Part shown: piece by piece, positions 20,101 through 27,665 of the stretch
How the letters are laid out: every line of letters begins with the position of its first letter
Position numbering within the stretch: position 1 is the stretch's first letter
NCBI RefSeq assembly: GCF_036985505.1
Contig: NZ_BTGQ01000002.1
Location: 682,001 to 746,000 of the forward strand
Direction: 5' to 3'
Length of the DNA stretch: 64,000 nt
From: Croceitalea sp947503285
GTDB lineage: Bacteria > Bacteroidota > Bacteroidia > Flavobacteriales > Flavobacteriaceae
Made by a program: the position numbers and the translations under genes
The notes under the pieces: model-generated
What the model was told of the DNA's origin: nothing
What the model saw: the letters and a program-made list of their open reading frames with translations, nothing else
Database searches by the model: none

Positions 20101-20921
20101 CTGAAACTGGTAAGGAAGCGTTCGAACTACGTTTATGGGACGGTAGGATTGGGCGGTGGTTGACTACGGATCCTTATGGTCAGTATAGTTCACCATACTT
20201 GGGGATTGGCAACAATCCAATTTCTAGAATTGATCCTGATGGTGGTTTTGACACATGGATTGGAGCCTTTTTGTATAGGTTTTTTAATGGTGGGGGTGGA
20301 GAAATTTTTGAAAATGAATCAGGACAATTTGGTATTGATAGAACAGGAGTCGAAGGAGTTGATGGAGTGGAATTAGTTTATGGTTTTGATTGGGAACGAA
20401 ATTTAAATGGGAATTTTGAAGTTTTTAGCAAGCCAGATGCTACATTTGCTCAATTTGGAGCAGATCCAGCTATAGCAACTACTCTGCACTCCAATCTATC
20501 TTTAATAGTGAGTAAAAATAAATCTATTAGTAGTGTTAACCCTTCTGATTACAACTTCAGAGTTTCGTTAGGTTCTAAAAGTTCTGATCCTAGGGTAGGG
20601 AGATCAAATGGGGTTATTTCCTCATCCATAAAGATTGAATTTGACGATAGTTCTGAAACAAGAGAATTAGCAAATTCATTAGCTATACCAAAAGGACCTC
20701 AAATTATTGATGCATCTATGTTGCCTACAGCAATCACTAGTTTTAGAATAAAGAATAGTTACAATGGAAGATTAAAAATAAGTTTACATAGATTAAACTG
20801 GTTCTATAAAGGTAATGAGCCTGGAGCTCATATAGGCACAAAATTAGGGATTCCAGCAGGGATAGATCCAATTTTTGGAGGCTTATCTTTTGGTGGAAGA
20901 GTAACTTTATTTGGAGAATAA
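17172..20921 (+). CDS. RHS-repeat protein with variable C-terminal tip (polymorphic toxin-like)
   Basis: I chose MKNLFHLFVLFTFLIMNTVYGQ as start because it gives a clean signal peptide (1249 residues); an upstream ATG exists at 17130. Many YD/RHS repeats are visible (YDIYGRVEWLVQ, YEYDAFTGLVTKV, YNQIGQLTYNS). The RHS core ending is intact: YPFGMPMPGR, YRYAFQGQEKDSETG, LRLWDGRIGRWLTTDPYGQY and NPISRIDPDG, where autoproteolysis normally frees the tip. After this (from about 20249) come 224 residues of different, AT-rich composition that I cannot assign to a toxin family. The stop overlaps the next gene (TAATG), the usual place for an immunity gene. Confidence 0.9.
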   Translation: MKNLFHLFVLFTFLIMNTVYGQDSFENLGTGRNWSSLERFDVNGQVKGRGVSFFDILGRLQQVQSKDLLTNKIWTSQTLYDYHGRAALTTLSAPVGTTFGYRSSFMRDSGNNTYNLADFEANPENPSTVGNAANTLGNYYSTANDDSDYPGNSYMDITSYPFSRTIFSNLDPGMPLKAIGGNKVNGQWPQRHSFTMRAGGELAQSVAFGEAKYSDPDYKLLKTVSRDVHGNENVVFNDSDGRLLAAARSGPLGSTRTQSISINEQGFVDIHVPKGSSMGFTVTSNGNSITTYNLISETTVSPSTGLANGFYRVSVNNPEEYDINNPVTVTYKENYYDYSLNEYDKVGRLITNYQPLGNSKLTKPKTTYQYNVLGQLVYSKSPDHGEAWFKYREDGQIRYSQNSKQKVANEVSYTDYDQFGRPIGSGFVNASFSTLSVDNGLQTQRYDWTITQYDDTNETYNLGSRQSNYPTLNFSAGNVAYTKNENSETWYSYDIYGRVEWLVQEIQGLGTKTIDYEYDAFTGLVTKVIYQKGVSAEQFVHRYTYNAVDQLTKVETSTNNSTFTTHAEYEYYETGALKRTELAGGAQGTDYVYNLAGQLKGINHPSLNSSNDPGGDTNDLFGIQVDYHEDDYKRNLTNITTPTYGTDQLNGNIKGIRWRSAMFGSEASYAYSYDRNNWITAADFGGAGAGNLPPSITNSSIYNSGSSTTLEASNSITLQPGFHAQSGSYFSAKLGSGSGNADGDYDVSGIEYDANGNIQSLKRNKDATGGNAMDDLSYAYKTTPQDGPNQLLRVDDAAGDVAGAEDIADQNGNNYSYNQIGQLTYNSQENIIYTYNTNGLVTEIKRYYQTLVKFYYNDRNQRVKKESFDGSGNLNMTTYYVRDVAGTIMAIYNNSTLQEQPIYGNQRLAVYNRQGNSTTYQLTDHLGNVRAIFQKSGNNTTNENYNDYYPFGMPMPGRNSVDANSYRYAFQGQEKDSETGKEAFELRLWDGRIGRWLTTDPYGQYSSPYLGIGNNPISRIDPDGGFDTWIGAFLYRFFNGGGGEIFENESGQFGIDRTGVEGVDGVELVYGFDWERNLNGNFEVFSKPDATFAQFGADPAIATTLHSNLSLIVSKNKSISSVNPSDYNFRVSLGSKSSDPRVGRSNGVISSSIKIEFDDSSETRELANSLAIPKGPQIIDASMLPTAITSFRIKNSYNGRLKISLHRLNWFYKGNEPGAHIGTKLGIPAGIDPIFGGLSFGGRVTLFGE

Positions 20922-21484
20922 TGAAAAAAATACATATTATTTTTTTTACTGTGTTTATTTTATATTCATGCAACAATAAATATTGTGATATTGAAAAAAC
21001 AAACAGCATAGCTTTTAAAAATCTAAACAATTTTATTGAGGACAAAGATTTAAATACCGATAAACTGGATTTAAGTATTAGTAATTTCAACAAAGTTCTA
21101 AATTGTGATTCAACAAATACTTACGCTTTACAATATGTAGTATTAGCTCACCTCTATAAGAAAGATTTTTCAAAAGCACTATCCATTAATAAAAAAGCAA
21201 TAATAAATGGTAATTTACTTCCATTTTTTATAGCGCAAAGAGGGACTATTTATGAGCTGTCCGGAAATAAAGATTCTTCAATATATTATTTCAATAAAGC
21301 GCTAAACATTCAAATTGATATGGAAAAAAAATTCCAAGACAGCTTGGAAATAAAAATACAGATTGTTAATCTATTAGATAAAATTGGAAAAAAAGATTTG
21401 GCTAAAGAAAGAATAGAAAAATATATAAAAGCAAATCCTGAAAATGATATTTTAAAATCAATTCAGCTAATGTACAAAGATTAG
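20921..21484 (+). CDS. TPR lipoprotein, candidate immunity protein
   Basis: Protein of 187 residues with a lipobox (FILYSC, C17). It has helical repeats of TPR type (ALQYVVLAHLYKKDFSKAL, FIAQRGTIYELSGNKDSSIYYFNKALN). It starts within the stop codon of the RHS gene and shares the strongly AT-rich composition of that gene's variable tip, so tip and lipoprotein look like one recently exchanged cassette. TPR lipoproteins do occur as neighbours of RHS tips in Bacteroidota, but binding and neutralisation are inferred from position only. A periplasmic location would protect against a toxin acting at or outside the inner membrane. Confidence 0.75.
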   Translation: MKKIHIIFFTVFILYSCNNKYCDIEKTNSIAFKNLNNFIEDKDLNTDKLDLSISNFNKVLNCDSTNTYALQYVVLAHLYKKDFSKALSINKKAIINGNLLPFFIAQRGTIYELSGNKDSSIYYFNKALNIQIDMEKKFQDSLEIKIQIVNLLDKIGKKDLAKERIEKYIKANPENDILKSIQLMYKD

Positions 21485-21951
21485 TTTACAAGCTGGCGCA
21501 AGCAGAACTGGGTACTAGTACAAAGATTACGCTTGAACCTTTTATAAGTAACGACATTGGGAGGGGGCTGTGGTTTTTCTGTTTCCATCCAGCTGCTGTA
21601 ATAACGGGTCCCCATTGTCCCCTTAATAATCGATAACGCTAGTCTGTAATATTTGGTTCATAGCAATAGCAACAAAGAATGTTATAAATAGAGTACAAAA
21701 GTAATATGGTGATTTTTGGAAAAAATATAAGAATAAGCCTCGTTGTTTCAAGAATATTCAAGCAAGGGTACGGCTAACGCCAGTCTTCGACAGACTTTAT
21801 GGCATTATTTATCAGAATTAATCTTTAATAAGAGGTGGTGTAAGTAAACGATAACATCGCTAGAAAAAGAGTAATAAATAAGAATTTTTAATAGCCAAGG
21901 TTTGAATGGTATAAAAACGAATCTTGGTACTAATTGTACTGATTGATTTTT
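21485..21951. other. Degraded spacer after the RHS cassette
   Basis: This 467-base gap contains no intact gene. Just after the lipoprotein stop, the plus strand stays open for about 50 codons (VYKLAQAELGTSTKITLEP) and then breaks, which would suit the remains of an older RHS tip or immunity gene; this is a guess from position. The rest is AT-rich with no hairpin or promoter I would defend. Confidence 0.3.
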
Positions 21952-22251
21952 ATGCCAAGAAAAATAATTGTCGTAGCAATCACTTTTTTTATTTGTTGCT
22001 TTGGGTATACCCAACAAGAAGCCACCATTTGGTATTTTGGGGCAAGCGCTGGAATCGATTGTAATACGGGCACACCAATAGCATTAACGGATAGGGCATT
22101 GGTAACCCAAGAAGGCCGTGCGGTCACCTCTGATTTTAATAACGCCCTATTATTCCGCACCGATGGTAGCACCGTTTACTATCGTAACCATAGCCTAATA
22201 TTCAATAGCAACCATCATCAAATGACAGGGCATTTTACCTTGAAACGATAA
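21952..22251 (+). pseudogene. Truncated N-terminus of a large secreted surface protein
   Basis: The ORF starts with a signal peptide (MPRKIIVVAITFFICCFGYTQ), then QEATIWYFGASAGIDCNTGTPIAL and LVTQEGRAVTSDFNNALLFRTDG. This matches the usual N-terminus of long Bacteroidota surface proteins (T9SS type B adhesins with WD40-like repeats), in which the motif WYFGxxAGIDF and the phrase LFYTDGxTVWNRNH normally begin a protein of over 1000 residues. Here it stops after about 99 residues. I read it as a remnant left by deletion or by insertion of the RHS cassette. It could still be expressed as a short secreted peptide. Confidence 0.6.
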
Positions 22252-22319
22252 TCATAAAACCCAAAAATCAAGGCCCTTGAACAAACAATTTTCGTTACTT
22301 TTAAGATAATTCTTTAAGC

Positions 22320-23045
22320 ATGAACCCTATTCAAAAATTACTGCTATACGTTTTGGCGCTAACCATCTTAGGATGTGGGGCATACAAGGCTAAAAAACAA
22401 GAAGCACTACTGAATTTGCCCCTGATGGGAACCCTTGTTAAAACAACAGGGGATATGTCGTACAATGCGGCCGAGCAAATTGGCATACCCAAATGGACAT
22501 CGTTAAAAGTGGAGGTCAAAGAATTACCGTTCAATATCGAAAGCTATACCACCTATGCACGGCATATGCACCGAGCTGCCAAGATCAACTCCATACCCTA
22601 TAACGACTCGCTACGATACAAACCCAAATACATACGCTTACAGGTACAGAACAAGATTGACATCGCCCATATGCTCAATGACGATGCGCATGGGGAAATG
22701 CGGGACTATCTGAGCCTAGATCCCGACCACCGCTTGGTGACCTCAGTAGACCTAGCGTTGACCGAATTGGAAATACAGGAGTTTTTGGCCATAAACGGGG
22801 CAGCACTAAAAAAGGATAAATTGAACAACATTGTTTTGGTACTCTATATGGATGATGTGGAAAGAACCTACCAATTAAAAGATCTTCCTATTTTTGATTA
22901 CGGACTAAGTGCTTTTTGTTGGGGTGAAGATCAATACCACCGATTGCGGATAGAAAATATCGTGGACGAAGATTTAAAATGCCCTAGGAATACCTATTTG
23001 AAAGCCTCAAAAATCAAATCGGACAAAGCCTATCTAAAATTCTAA
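22320..23045 (+). CDS. Lipoprotein of unknown function, first gene of the second machine operon
   Basis: Protein of 241 residues with a lipobox (LALTILGCG, C19). No family was recognised. The mature part is predicted mixed alpha/beta and includes IRLQVQNKIDIAHMLND and LVTSVDLALTELEIQEFL, a pattern seen in outer-membrane-associated lipoproteins. It begins the rightward operon that continues with a second lipoprotein, PilP-like protein, pseudopilins and GspF with spacings of 0-2 bases or overlaps, so it probably belongs to the apparatus, perhaps as a pilotin-like or secretin-associated lipoprotein. That role is inferred from context only. Confidence 0.75.
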   Translation: MNPIQKLLLYVLALTILGCGAYKAKKQEALLNLPLMGTLVKTTGDMSYNAAEQIGIPKWTSLKVEVKELPFNIESYTTYARHMHRAAKINSIPYNDSLRYKPKYIRLQVQNKIDIAHMLNDDAHGEMRDYLSLDPDHRLVTSVDLALTELEIQEFLAINGAALKKDKLNNIVLVLYMDDVERTYQLKDLPIFDYGLSAFCWGEDQYHRLRIENIVDEDLKCPRNTYLKASKIKSDKAYLKF

Positions 23046-23046
23046 A

Positions 23047-23739
23047 ATGAAGATTGAAAAAGTTCTTTTGTATGCGATGGCCCTCTTTATCTTTTCAAGT
23101 TGTGAAGATATTTTGGAATCCCCGGACATTTCCAATGAAACCGTTGTCATTTTTGCCCCTTTAGAGGGTACGGTAGTGACCGGAAATACCGTAAACTTTA
23201 ATTGGGATGCTCTAGACGAAGCAAGATTGTACCGGTTTCAACTGGCACAGCCCAATTTTGGAAATGCCCAACAGTTTCTTGCCGATAGCATTATCACAGT
23301 AGACAGCTTGGGCAATGTGGGCACGCAGATCACACAGACCTTATTCAATGGTGCATACGAATGGCGGGTACAAGCATTGAACGGGGGCTTTGAGACCGCT
23401 TTCTTCACCAATGCCTTTCAAGTAAATGGCGATGAGGATTTGGATGCTACCCCGCCCAATACCCCACAACTAGTCGCTCCTACCGATGGAACCATACAAG
23501 ATGATGATCTGGTCAATTTTAGTTGGACAAGAACGGATATTTCGGGCTCGGCAGAACGCGATAGTATTTACTTTTTCTCTGATGAGAACTTAGAAACCTT
23601 GGTGGGTAGTGATATTGGGGCAAATAAAACCTATGCCGCAAATTTTTCCTCAGGCACCTTTTTCTGGCTGGTAAGGGCATTTGATGCAGCCGGCAATGAA
23701 AGTGAAAACAGTTCAACATTCAGCTTTACCATTAACTAA
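23047..23739 (+). CDS. Lipoprotein with two Fn3-like domains, secretion-machine operon
   Basis: Protein of 230 residues with a lipobox (LFIFSSCED, C19). Two repeats of about 95 residues follow: VIFAPLEGTVVTGNTVNFNWDAL ... YEWRVQALN and LVAPTDGTIQDDDLVNFSWTR ... FFWLVRAFDAAGNES. These are fibronectin type III-like, with the W and the closing Y/F-x-W-x-V-x-A strands in place. It starts 1 base after the previous lipoprotein and ends directly at the TTG start of the PilP-like gene. It probably sits at the periplasmic or outer face of the apparatus and binds another component or a secreted protein; the partner is not known. Confidence 0.8.
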   Translation: MKIEKVLLYAMALFIFSSCEDILESPDISNETVVIFAPLEGTVVTGNTVNFNWDALDEARLYRFQLAQPNFGNAQQFLADSIITVDSLGNVGTQITQTLFNGAYEWRVQALNGGFETAFFTNAFQVNGDEDLDATPPNTPQLVAPTDGTIQDDDLVNFSWTRTDISGSAERDSIYFFSDENLETLVGSDIGANKTYAANFSSGTFFWLVRAFDAAGNESENSSTFSFTIN

Positions 23740-24195
23740 TTGTCAAAGAATGTAAAAACATACCTGCTTTTGGGTGTAGTGCTAATGATCTGGGGTATCA
23801 TTGGTGTTAAGATCTTCAGCGCCCTTTCCCCAAACGAACAAGAAAATGCCCCGATGAAAGAGGTTACTTTTACCAAAGTAACGACACTCAAAAGGGATAC
23901 CTTTAGCATTGTTGCCGATTATCGAGATCCTTTTTTAGGCACCCTACCCAAGAAAAAGAGCTTGAAAAAACCTATCATCAAAAAAAAGGAAGTTCAAAAA
24001 CGAAATGTCACCTACACCGGATCCATAATTGACAACAACAGTAAAAACAGCGTTTTTTTCATAGCTATTGAAGGCGAACAGGTATTACTGAAAAACGGTC
24101 AGACCCATGAGGGCGTGACCTTGCTCAAAGGAACGGCGAAAAGCATCCGGATTCGCTATAGTGGCGTCATAGAGACCATTCAATTGCAGCAATGA
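23740..24195 (+). CDS. PilP/GspC-like periplasmic connector protein
   Basis: Protein of 151 residues starting at TTG immediately after the previous stop. One N-terminal transmembrane helix (about 7-28) is followed by a spacer with DYRDPFLGTLPKKK, then a small beta domain (VTYTGSIIDNNSKNSVFFIAIEGEQVLLKNGQT, GVTLLKGTAKSIRIRYSGV). An inner-membrane anchor plus an HR/PilP-type beta domain, and the phrase R-D-P-F, are typical of PilP and GspC, which link the inner-membrane platform to the secretin. Sequence similarity is weak; the topology and the place between lipoproteins and pseudopilins support the call. Confidence 0.7.
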   Translation: MSKNVKTYLLLGVVLMIWGIIGVKIFSALSPNEQENAPMKEVTFTKVTTLKRDTFSIVADYRDPFLGTLPKKKSLKKPIIKKKEVQKRNVTYTGSIIDNNSKNSVFFIAIEGEQVLLKNGQTHEGVTLLKGTAKSIRIRYSGVIETIQLQQ

Positions 24196-25463
24196 CCAAG
24201 AACCATAAAATAAAAGCAGGTTCCTTGCAATTTGTGCTTTTTATAGGAGCTGTGATCGCAGTTTTGTTGTTGACCTTTGTATTACTCAGCCACAGTCATA
24301 TTTTTTTTGCAAAAAAGAGCAACAAATTTATGGAAGTAATCGAATGCAATAGCTTTTCGGTAAAGCTCGCCCTACAACCTAACGGAAAGGCAATAGCTTC
24401 AAACAACAACAGCTACGAAAAAGATGGGATTTCGACAGAAGTCAAGAAAGGGCTTTGGGGCGTATTTGACCACTATACCGCAGTATCTTCCTTTGAAAAA
24501 ATCAATTTTAGCAGTAGTGTTTTGGTAGGCTACGGTGTCGATGAAACTTTACCGGCACTATACTTAAAAGACAACCAACGACCCTTGATAGTAGCTGGCA
24601 ACACCAAGATCGTTGGTAATGCCGTGCTACCGCAACAAGGGATACGGCCAGGCACTATCTCTGGTAATTCTTATTTTGGCAATAGATTGGTCCATGGTAC
24701 CATAACCCAGAGTACGGCCATCCTTCCAAACTTAGAATCTGAAAAGGAGAAAAACATAAAATATTTGTGTGGGCCTTTTTCGCCAAAAAATGGGGTCGTA
24801 CCACTTACCCCATCCCGAAATTCATCTTATTCGAATTCATTCTTACAACCTACAAAGTATATTACCGGTGATTATATCAACTTGACATCGGTTTCCCTGA
24901 CCGGAAACATTATTGTAGTGGCAAGTCGTGAGATTCAGGTTGACGCCTCATCAAACCTACAAGACATCATACTGGCCGCCCCAACCATTTCGATAAAAAA
25001 CAACACCAAAGGTACGTTTCAAGCTTTCGCCTCAAAACGTATCGAAGTTGGTAACAATTGTATCTTGAATTACCCTTCGGCCTTGGTTTTGCATGAAACG
25101 GCCACTGACCAACAACAAAACCAACCCAATCTAGCACCTCTATTTGTAGGTTCCGGTTCCATCATCAAGGGAATTCTTATCTATCAGAAGCGCTCAGAGG
25201 AAAAGATGTTCTATCCCCAAATTAAGATAAACACCAATGCGACCGTGATTGGCCAATTGCACTGCGAAAAGAATGTAGAACTCAAAGGTGAGGTAAGGGG
25301 CAGTGTGTATACCGATGGCTTTATGGCCTTGGAAAATGGCAGTATTTATCAAAACCACCTCTATAATGGCAGCATTGACTTTAATCAATTGCAAGAGCAG
25401 TTTGTCGGACTCGGTTGGAATGATACGGCAGCCCCTAAAAAAATTGCAAAGTGGTTGTACTGA
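24192..25463 (+). CDS. GspK/PilX-like minor pseudopilin with beta-helical C-terminal region
   Basis: Protein of 423 residues. The N-terminus KAGSLQFVLFIGAVIAVLLLTFVLL resembles a class III leader with cleavage after G, but position +5 is valine, not glutamate. Lack of E5 is a known trait of the tip pseudopilin GspK. The rest is unusual for GspK: residues about 150-410 carry repeated short beta turns (VSLTGNIIVVAS, LQDIILAAPTISI, NATVIGQLHCEKNVELKGEVRGSVY) resembling bactofilin or right-handed beta-helix proteins. It overlaps its neighbours on both sides. A tip or capping subunit of the pseudopilus is the best inference. Confidence 0.65.
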   Translation: MTKNHKIKAGSLQFVLFIGAVIAVLLLTFVLLSHSHIFFAKKSNKFMEVIECNSFSVKLALQPNGKAIASNNNSYEKDGISTEVKKGLWGVFDHYTAVSSFEKINFSSSVLVGYGVDETLPALYLKDNQRPLIVAGNTKIVGNAVLPQQGIRPGTISGNSYFGNRLVHGTITQSTAILPNLESEKEKNIKYLCGPFSPKNGVVPLTPSRNSSYSNSFLQPTKYITGDYINLTSVSLTGNIIVVASREIQVDASSNLQDIILAAPTISIKNNTKGTFQAFASKRIEVGNNCILNYPSALVLHETATDQQQNQPNLAPLFVGSGSIIKGILIYQKRSEEKMFYPQIKINTNATVIGQLHCEKNVELKGEVRGSVYTDGFMALENGSIYQNHLYNGSIDFNQLQEQFVGLGWNDTAAPKKIAKWLY

Positions 25464-25786
25464 AAAAAATAAAAGGGTCGACCCTGATGGAAACCATGGT
25501 GGCCACGGTCTTGATCGTCATTATCTTTATGGTCGCCAGTTTGGTCATGAATTCCCTTTTGGCAGCAAGGGCTAAAAACGATGTTCAGGCCATTACACAA
25601 CACCTTAAAAAATTGGAGTATCAATATGTAAACAAAATGCTTACACTACCCTATTTTGAGGATTGGAACAACTGGCAAATCGAAGGTCTTATATTGGAAC
25701 GCGAAGGGCTGGATAGCTTTGAACTGAAAGCTACAAATACCATAACCCAAAAAAAAGTGGCTACAAATCTAATCGCTGAAGAATGA
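25451..25786 (+). CDS. Minor pseudopilin, GspI-like
   Basis: Protein of 111 residues, probably starting at GTG 25451 and overlapping the previous gene. The class III leader is clear: KIKGSTLMETMVATVLIVIIFMVASLVM, with cleavage expected after G and glutamate at +5. The short globular part (WQIEGLILEREGLDSFELKATN) matches GspI-size minor pseudopilins. It overlaps the next gene at ATGA. It would be processed by the A24 peptidase encoded at 1558-2046 and form part of the pseudopilus tip with the GspJ-like and GspK-like proteins. Confidence 0.78.
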   Translation: MVVLKKIKGSTLMETMVATVLIVIIFMVASLVMNSLLAARAKNDVQAITQHLKKLEYQYVNKMLTLPYFEDWNNWQIEGLILEREGLDSFELKATNTITQKKVATNLIAEE

Positions 25787-26250
25787 AGCTGACCAAAAAA
25801 ATAAAAGCGTTTACGCTCAGTGAGATGTTAGTGGTCTTATTGCTTACGGTCATTGTTGTCGGCTTGGCATTTTCCATATTAAACATAGTGCAGCAACAAA
25901 TGGACCTTACCCGTAAAAATTATGAAAAAGGTACGGAACTACAACTTTTGAGACGGGCCTTATGGCGTGATTTTCGAACCTTTCAAAATAGCTTTTTCCT
26001 CGAAAACGAACAAAAGTTGGTCTTTGAAAATGAACTGGGCAGCATTCAGTACCGATTACTTAAAGACCAATTGATAAGGGAAAACGACACTTTTAATATT
26101 GAACTTGGTCAAAAACGGTTCTATTTTGATGGAACCGAGGTTCGAGAAGGGAAGATCAATGCTTTAGAACTACTTACCACAGAGGATATGGGTGGGAAAA
26201 GCATTTTTGTATACCGAGAAAATGATGCAGCTAATTATATGAACGAATAA
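25783..26250 (+). CDS. Minor pseudopilin, GspJ-like
   Basis: Protein of 155 residues with the leader KKIKAFTLSEMLVVLLLTVIVVGLAF: cleavage after A, then FTLSE with glutamate at +5 and a hydrophobic helix. The following LLRRALWRDFRTFQ is typical of GspJ/PilW proteins, in which R-x-x-x-D-x-R follows the helix. The C-terminus is beta-rich (GSIQYRLLKDQLIRENDTF, RFYFDGTEVREGKINALEL). The ATG overlaps the upstream stop and the gene abuts gspF. Role in pseudopilus priming is inferred from the family. Confidence 0.8.
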   Translation: MKLTKKIKAFTLSEMLVVLLLTVIVVGLAFSILNIVQQQMDLTRKNYEKGTELQLLRRALWRDFRTFQNSFFLENEQKLVFENELGSIQYRLLKDQLIRENDTFNIELGQKRFYFDGTEVREGKINALELLTTEDMGGKSIFVYRENDAANYMNE

Positions 26251-27377
26251 TGGGCTTTAAACTGGAACATAATGATAACGACCAAAAACAAGCCTCAGGT
26301 GGATTGTCGAACCTGCTCCAAAAAGAGATCCATCTTTTTGGTAGGTCATTCTCAAATAAAAAAAAGGAGGATTTTTATACTGAACTCGGTGTTTTACTAA
26401 AGGCCGGAATCAATCTGAAAGAAGCACTCGGTCTCATTCTGGAAGGGCAAAAAAAGGAAAAGCAACGGCAATTCATAGAGAACATTGTAGACAGCCTGAT
26501 ATCAGGTAAAAATCTATCTGAGACCATTGAAGGAAATACCGATTTTTCAGAATATGAGTTTTATTCCCTGAAAATTGGTGAAGAATCAGGAACATTGACC
26601 GACATTGTTACGGAACTTGGTTTGTTTTTTTCACGTAAGAACGAACAATTCAGAAACTTGATCAATGCGTTGACCTATCCCATAATCATCTTGATCACAG
26701 CCCTACTTGTGATTATTTTTATGCTACGCTTGGTAGTGCCCATGTTCGAGGATATTTTTAAACAGAATGGGGTAGATTTGCCTTGGATCACCAAACTCAT
26801 CGTTGCCGCTTCCAACTTTATTAAAGATTATGGTTGGATCATCTTTTCGGTGATTTTGATATCCCTTGTATTTAGAAAATTGGTTTTTGGCCACCCATGG
26901 TTCCAAAAGAAAAAGGACTACGCCTTATTGCGGATTCCCTATGTGGGATCATTTATTAAAGCGGTGTATTTATCACAATTCACCAGGGCATTAAGCCTTT
27001 TGACCGCATCTAAAGTGCCCATGTTAACGGGAATAGGGCTTGCCAGTAAAATGATAAAATTCACCCCCTTGAAACAGGCTTTGGATGAAGTCGCCTCAAA
27101 AATCCTTCGGGGCGAAAGTTTAAGCACCGCTTTGAAACAAAATAAGTTATTTGATAGCAAAATGGTCTCTTTGGTCAAGGTTGCTGAAGAGACCAATCAA
27201 ACAGAGTTTATCTTTCAACGGTTAAATCAGCAATATTCCATTGAGGTACAACAAAAATCAAAGTTGTTATCCACACTTTTAGAACCCTTTATCATTTTGA
27301 TCGTTGGCGTCTTTGTAGGTGTCATTCTAGTTGCCATGTACTTGCCGATGTTTAAACTGGGCAGTGTTCTAGGGTAA
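26250..27377 (+). CDS. gspF: Type II secretion/type IV pilus inner-membrane platform protein GspF/PilC
   Basis: Protein of 375 residues with two T2SSF domains: LGVLLKAGINLKEALGLI ... FYSLKIGEESGTL (about 46-115) and RALSLLTASKVPMLTGIGLA ... MVSLVKVAEETNQTE (about 246-315). Each is followed by a hydrophobic segment; three transmembrane helices are expected near 141-165, 193-215 and 345-368. GspF forms the rotor/platform that couples GspE to the pseudopilus. It is the last gene of the rightward half-operon; no terminator hairpin is evident right after it. The matching ATPase is encoded 25 kb away, at the left of the window, in the opposite direction. Confidence 0.95.
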   Translation: MGFKLEHNDNDQKQASGGLSNLLQKEIHLFGRSFSNKKKEDFYTELGVLLKAGINLKEALGLILEGQKKEKQRQFIENIVDSLISGKNLSETIEGNTDFSEYEFYSLKIGEESGTLTDIVTELGLFFSRKNEQFRNLINALTYPIIILITALLVIIFMLRLVVPMFEDIFKQNGVDLPWITKLIVAASNFIKDYGWIIFSVILISLVFRKLVFGHPWFQKKKDYALLRIPYVGSFIKAVYLSQFTRALSLLTASKVPMLTGIGLASKMIKFTPLKQALDEVASKILRGESLSTALKQNKLFDSKMVSLVKVAEETNQTEFIFQRLNQQYSIEVQQKSKLLSTLLEPFIILIVGVFVGVILVAMYLPMFKLGSVLG

Positions 27378-27665
27378 GTGGTTGAAACAATTTTCTTAAA
27401 AGGCCCTTTTCTAAGGATTTAAGTTGCCATTATAGACAGCTAAATTCTGGGAAATCTGATGGATAAGACAACCGTATCATCAAACCACTATGCCCCCAGC
27501 GGCAAAATCAGCAACTTTCTAGGTAAGCACGCCCCACATCAGAAATTCGGCTAAACGCATACAATTCAAAACCCACATACGACGGTTCAGCGTTTTGCAA
27601 TTTCATTTATTTATGAAAGATCACATATTTGACCCTACTTAAAAACACAAGAAAAACCGATACCT

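Noticed and set aside
2904..20921. Type IX secretion cargo
   Set aside because: I looked for a T9SS C-terminal sorting domain at the ends of the fibres and of both RHS-type proteins and saw none; they end in coiled coils, a serine-rich beta tail or the variable tip.
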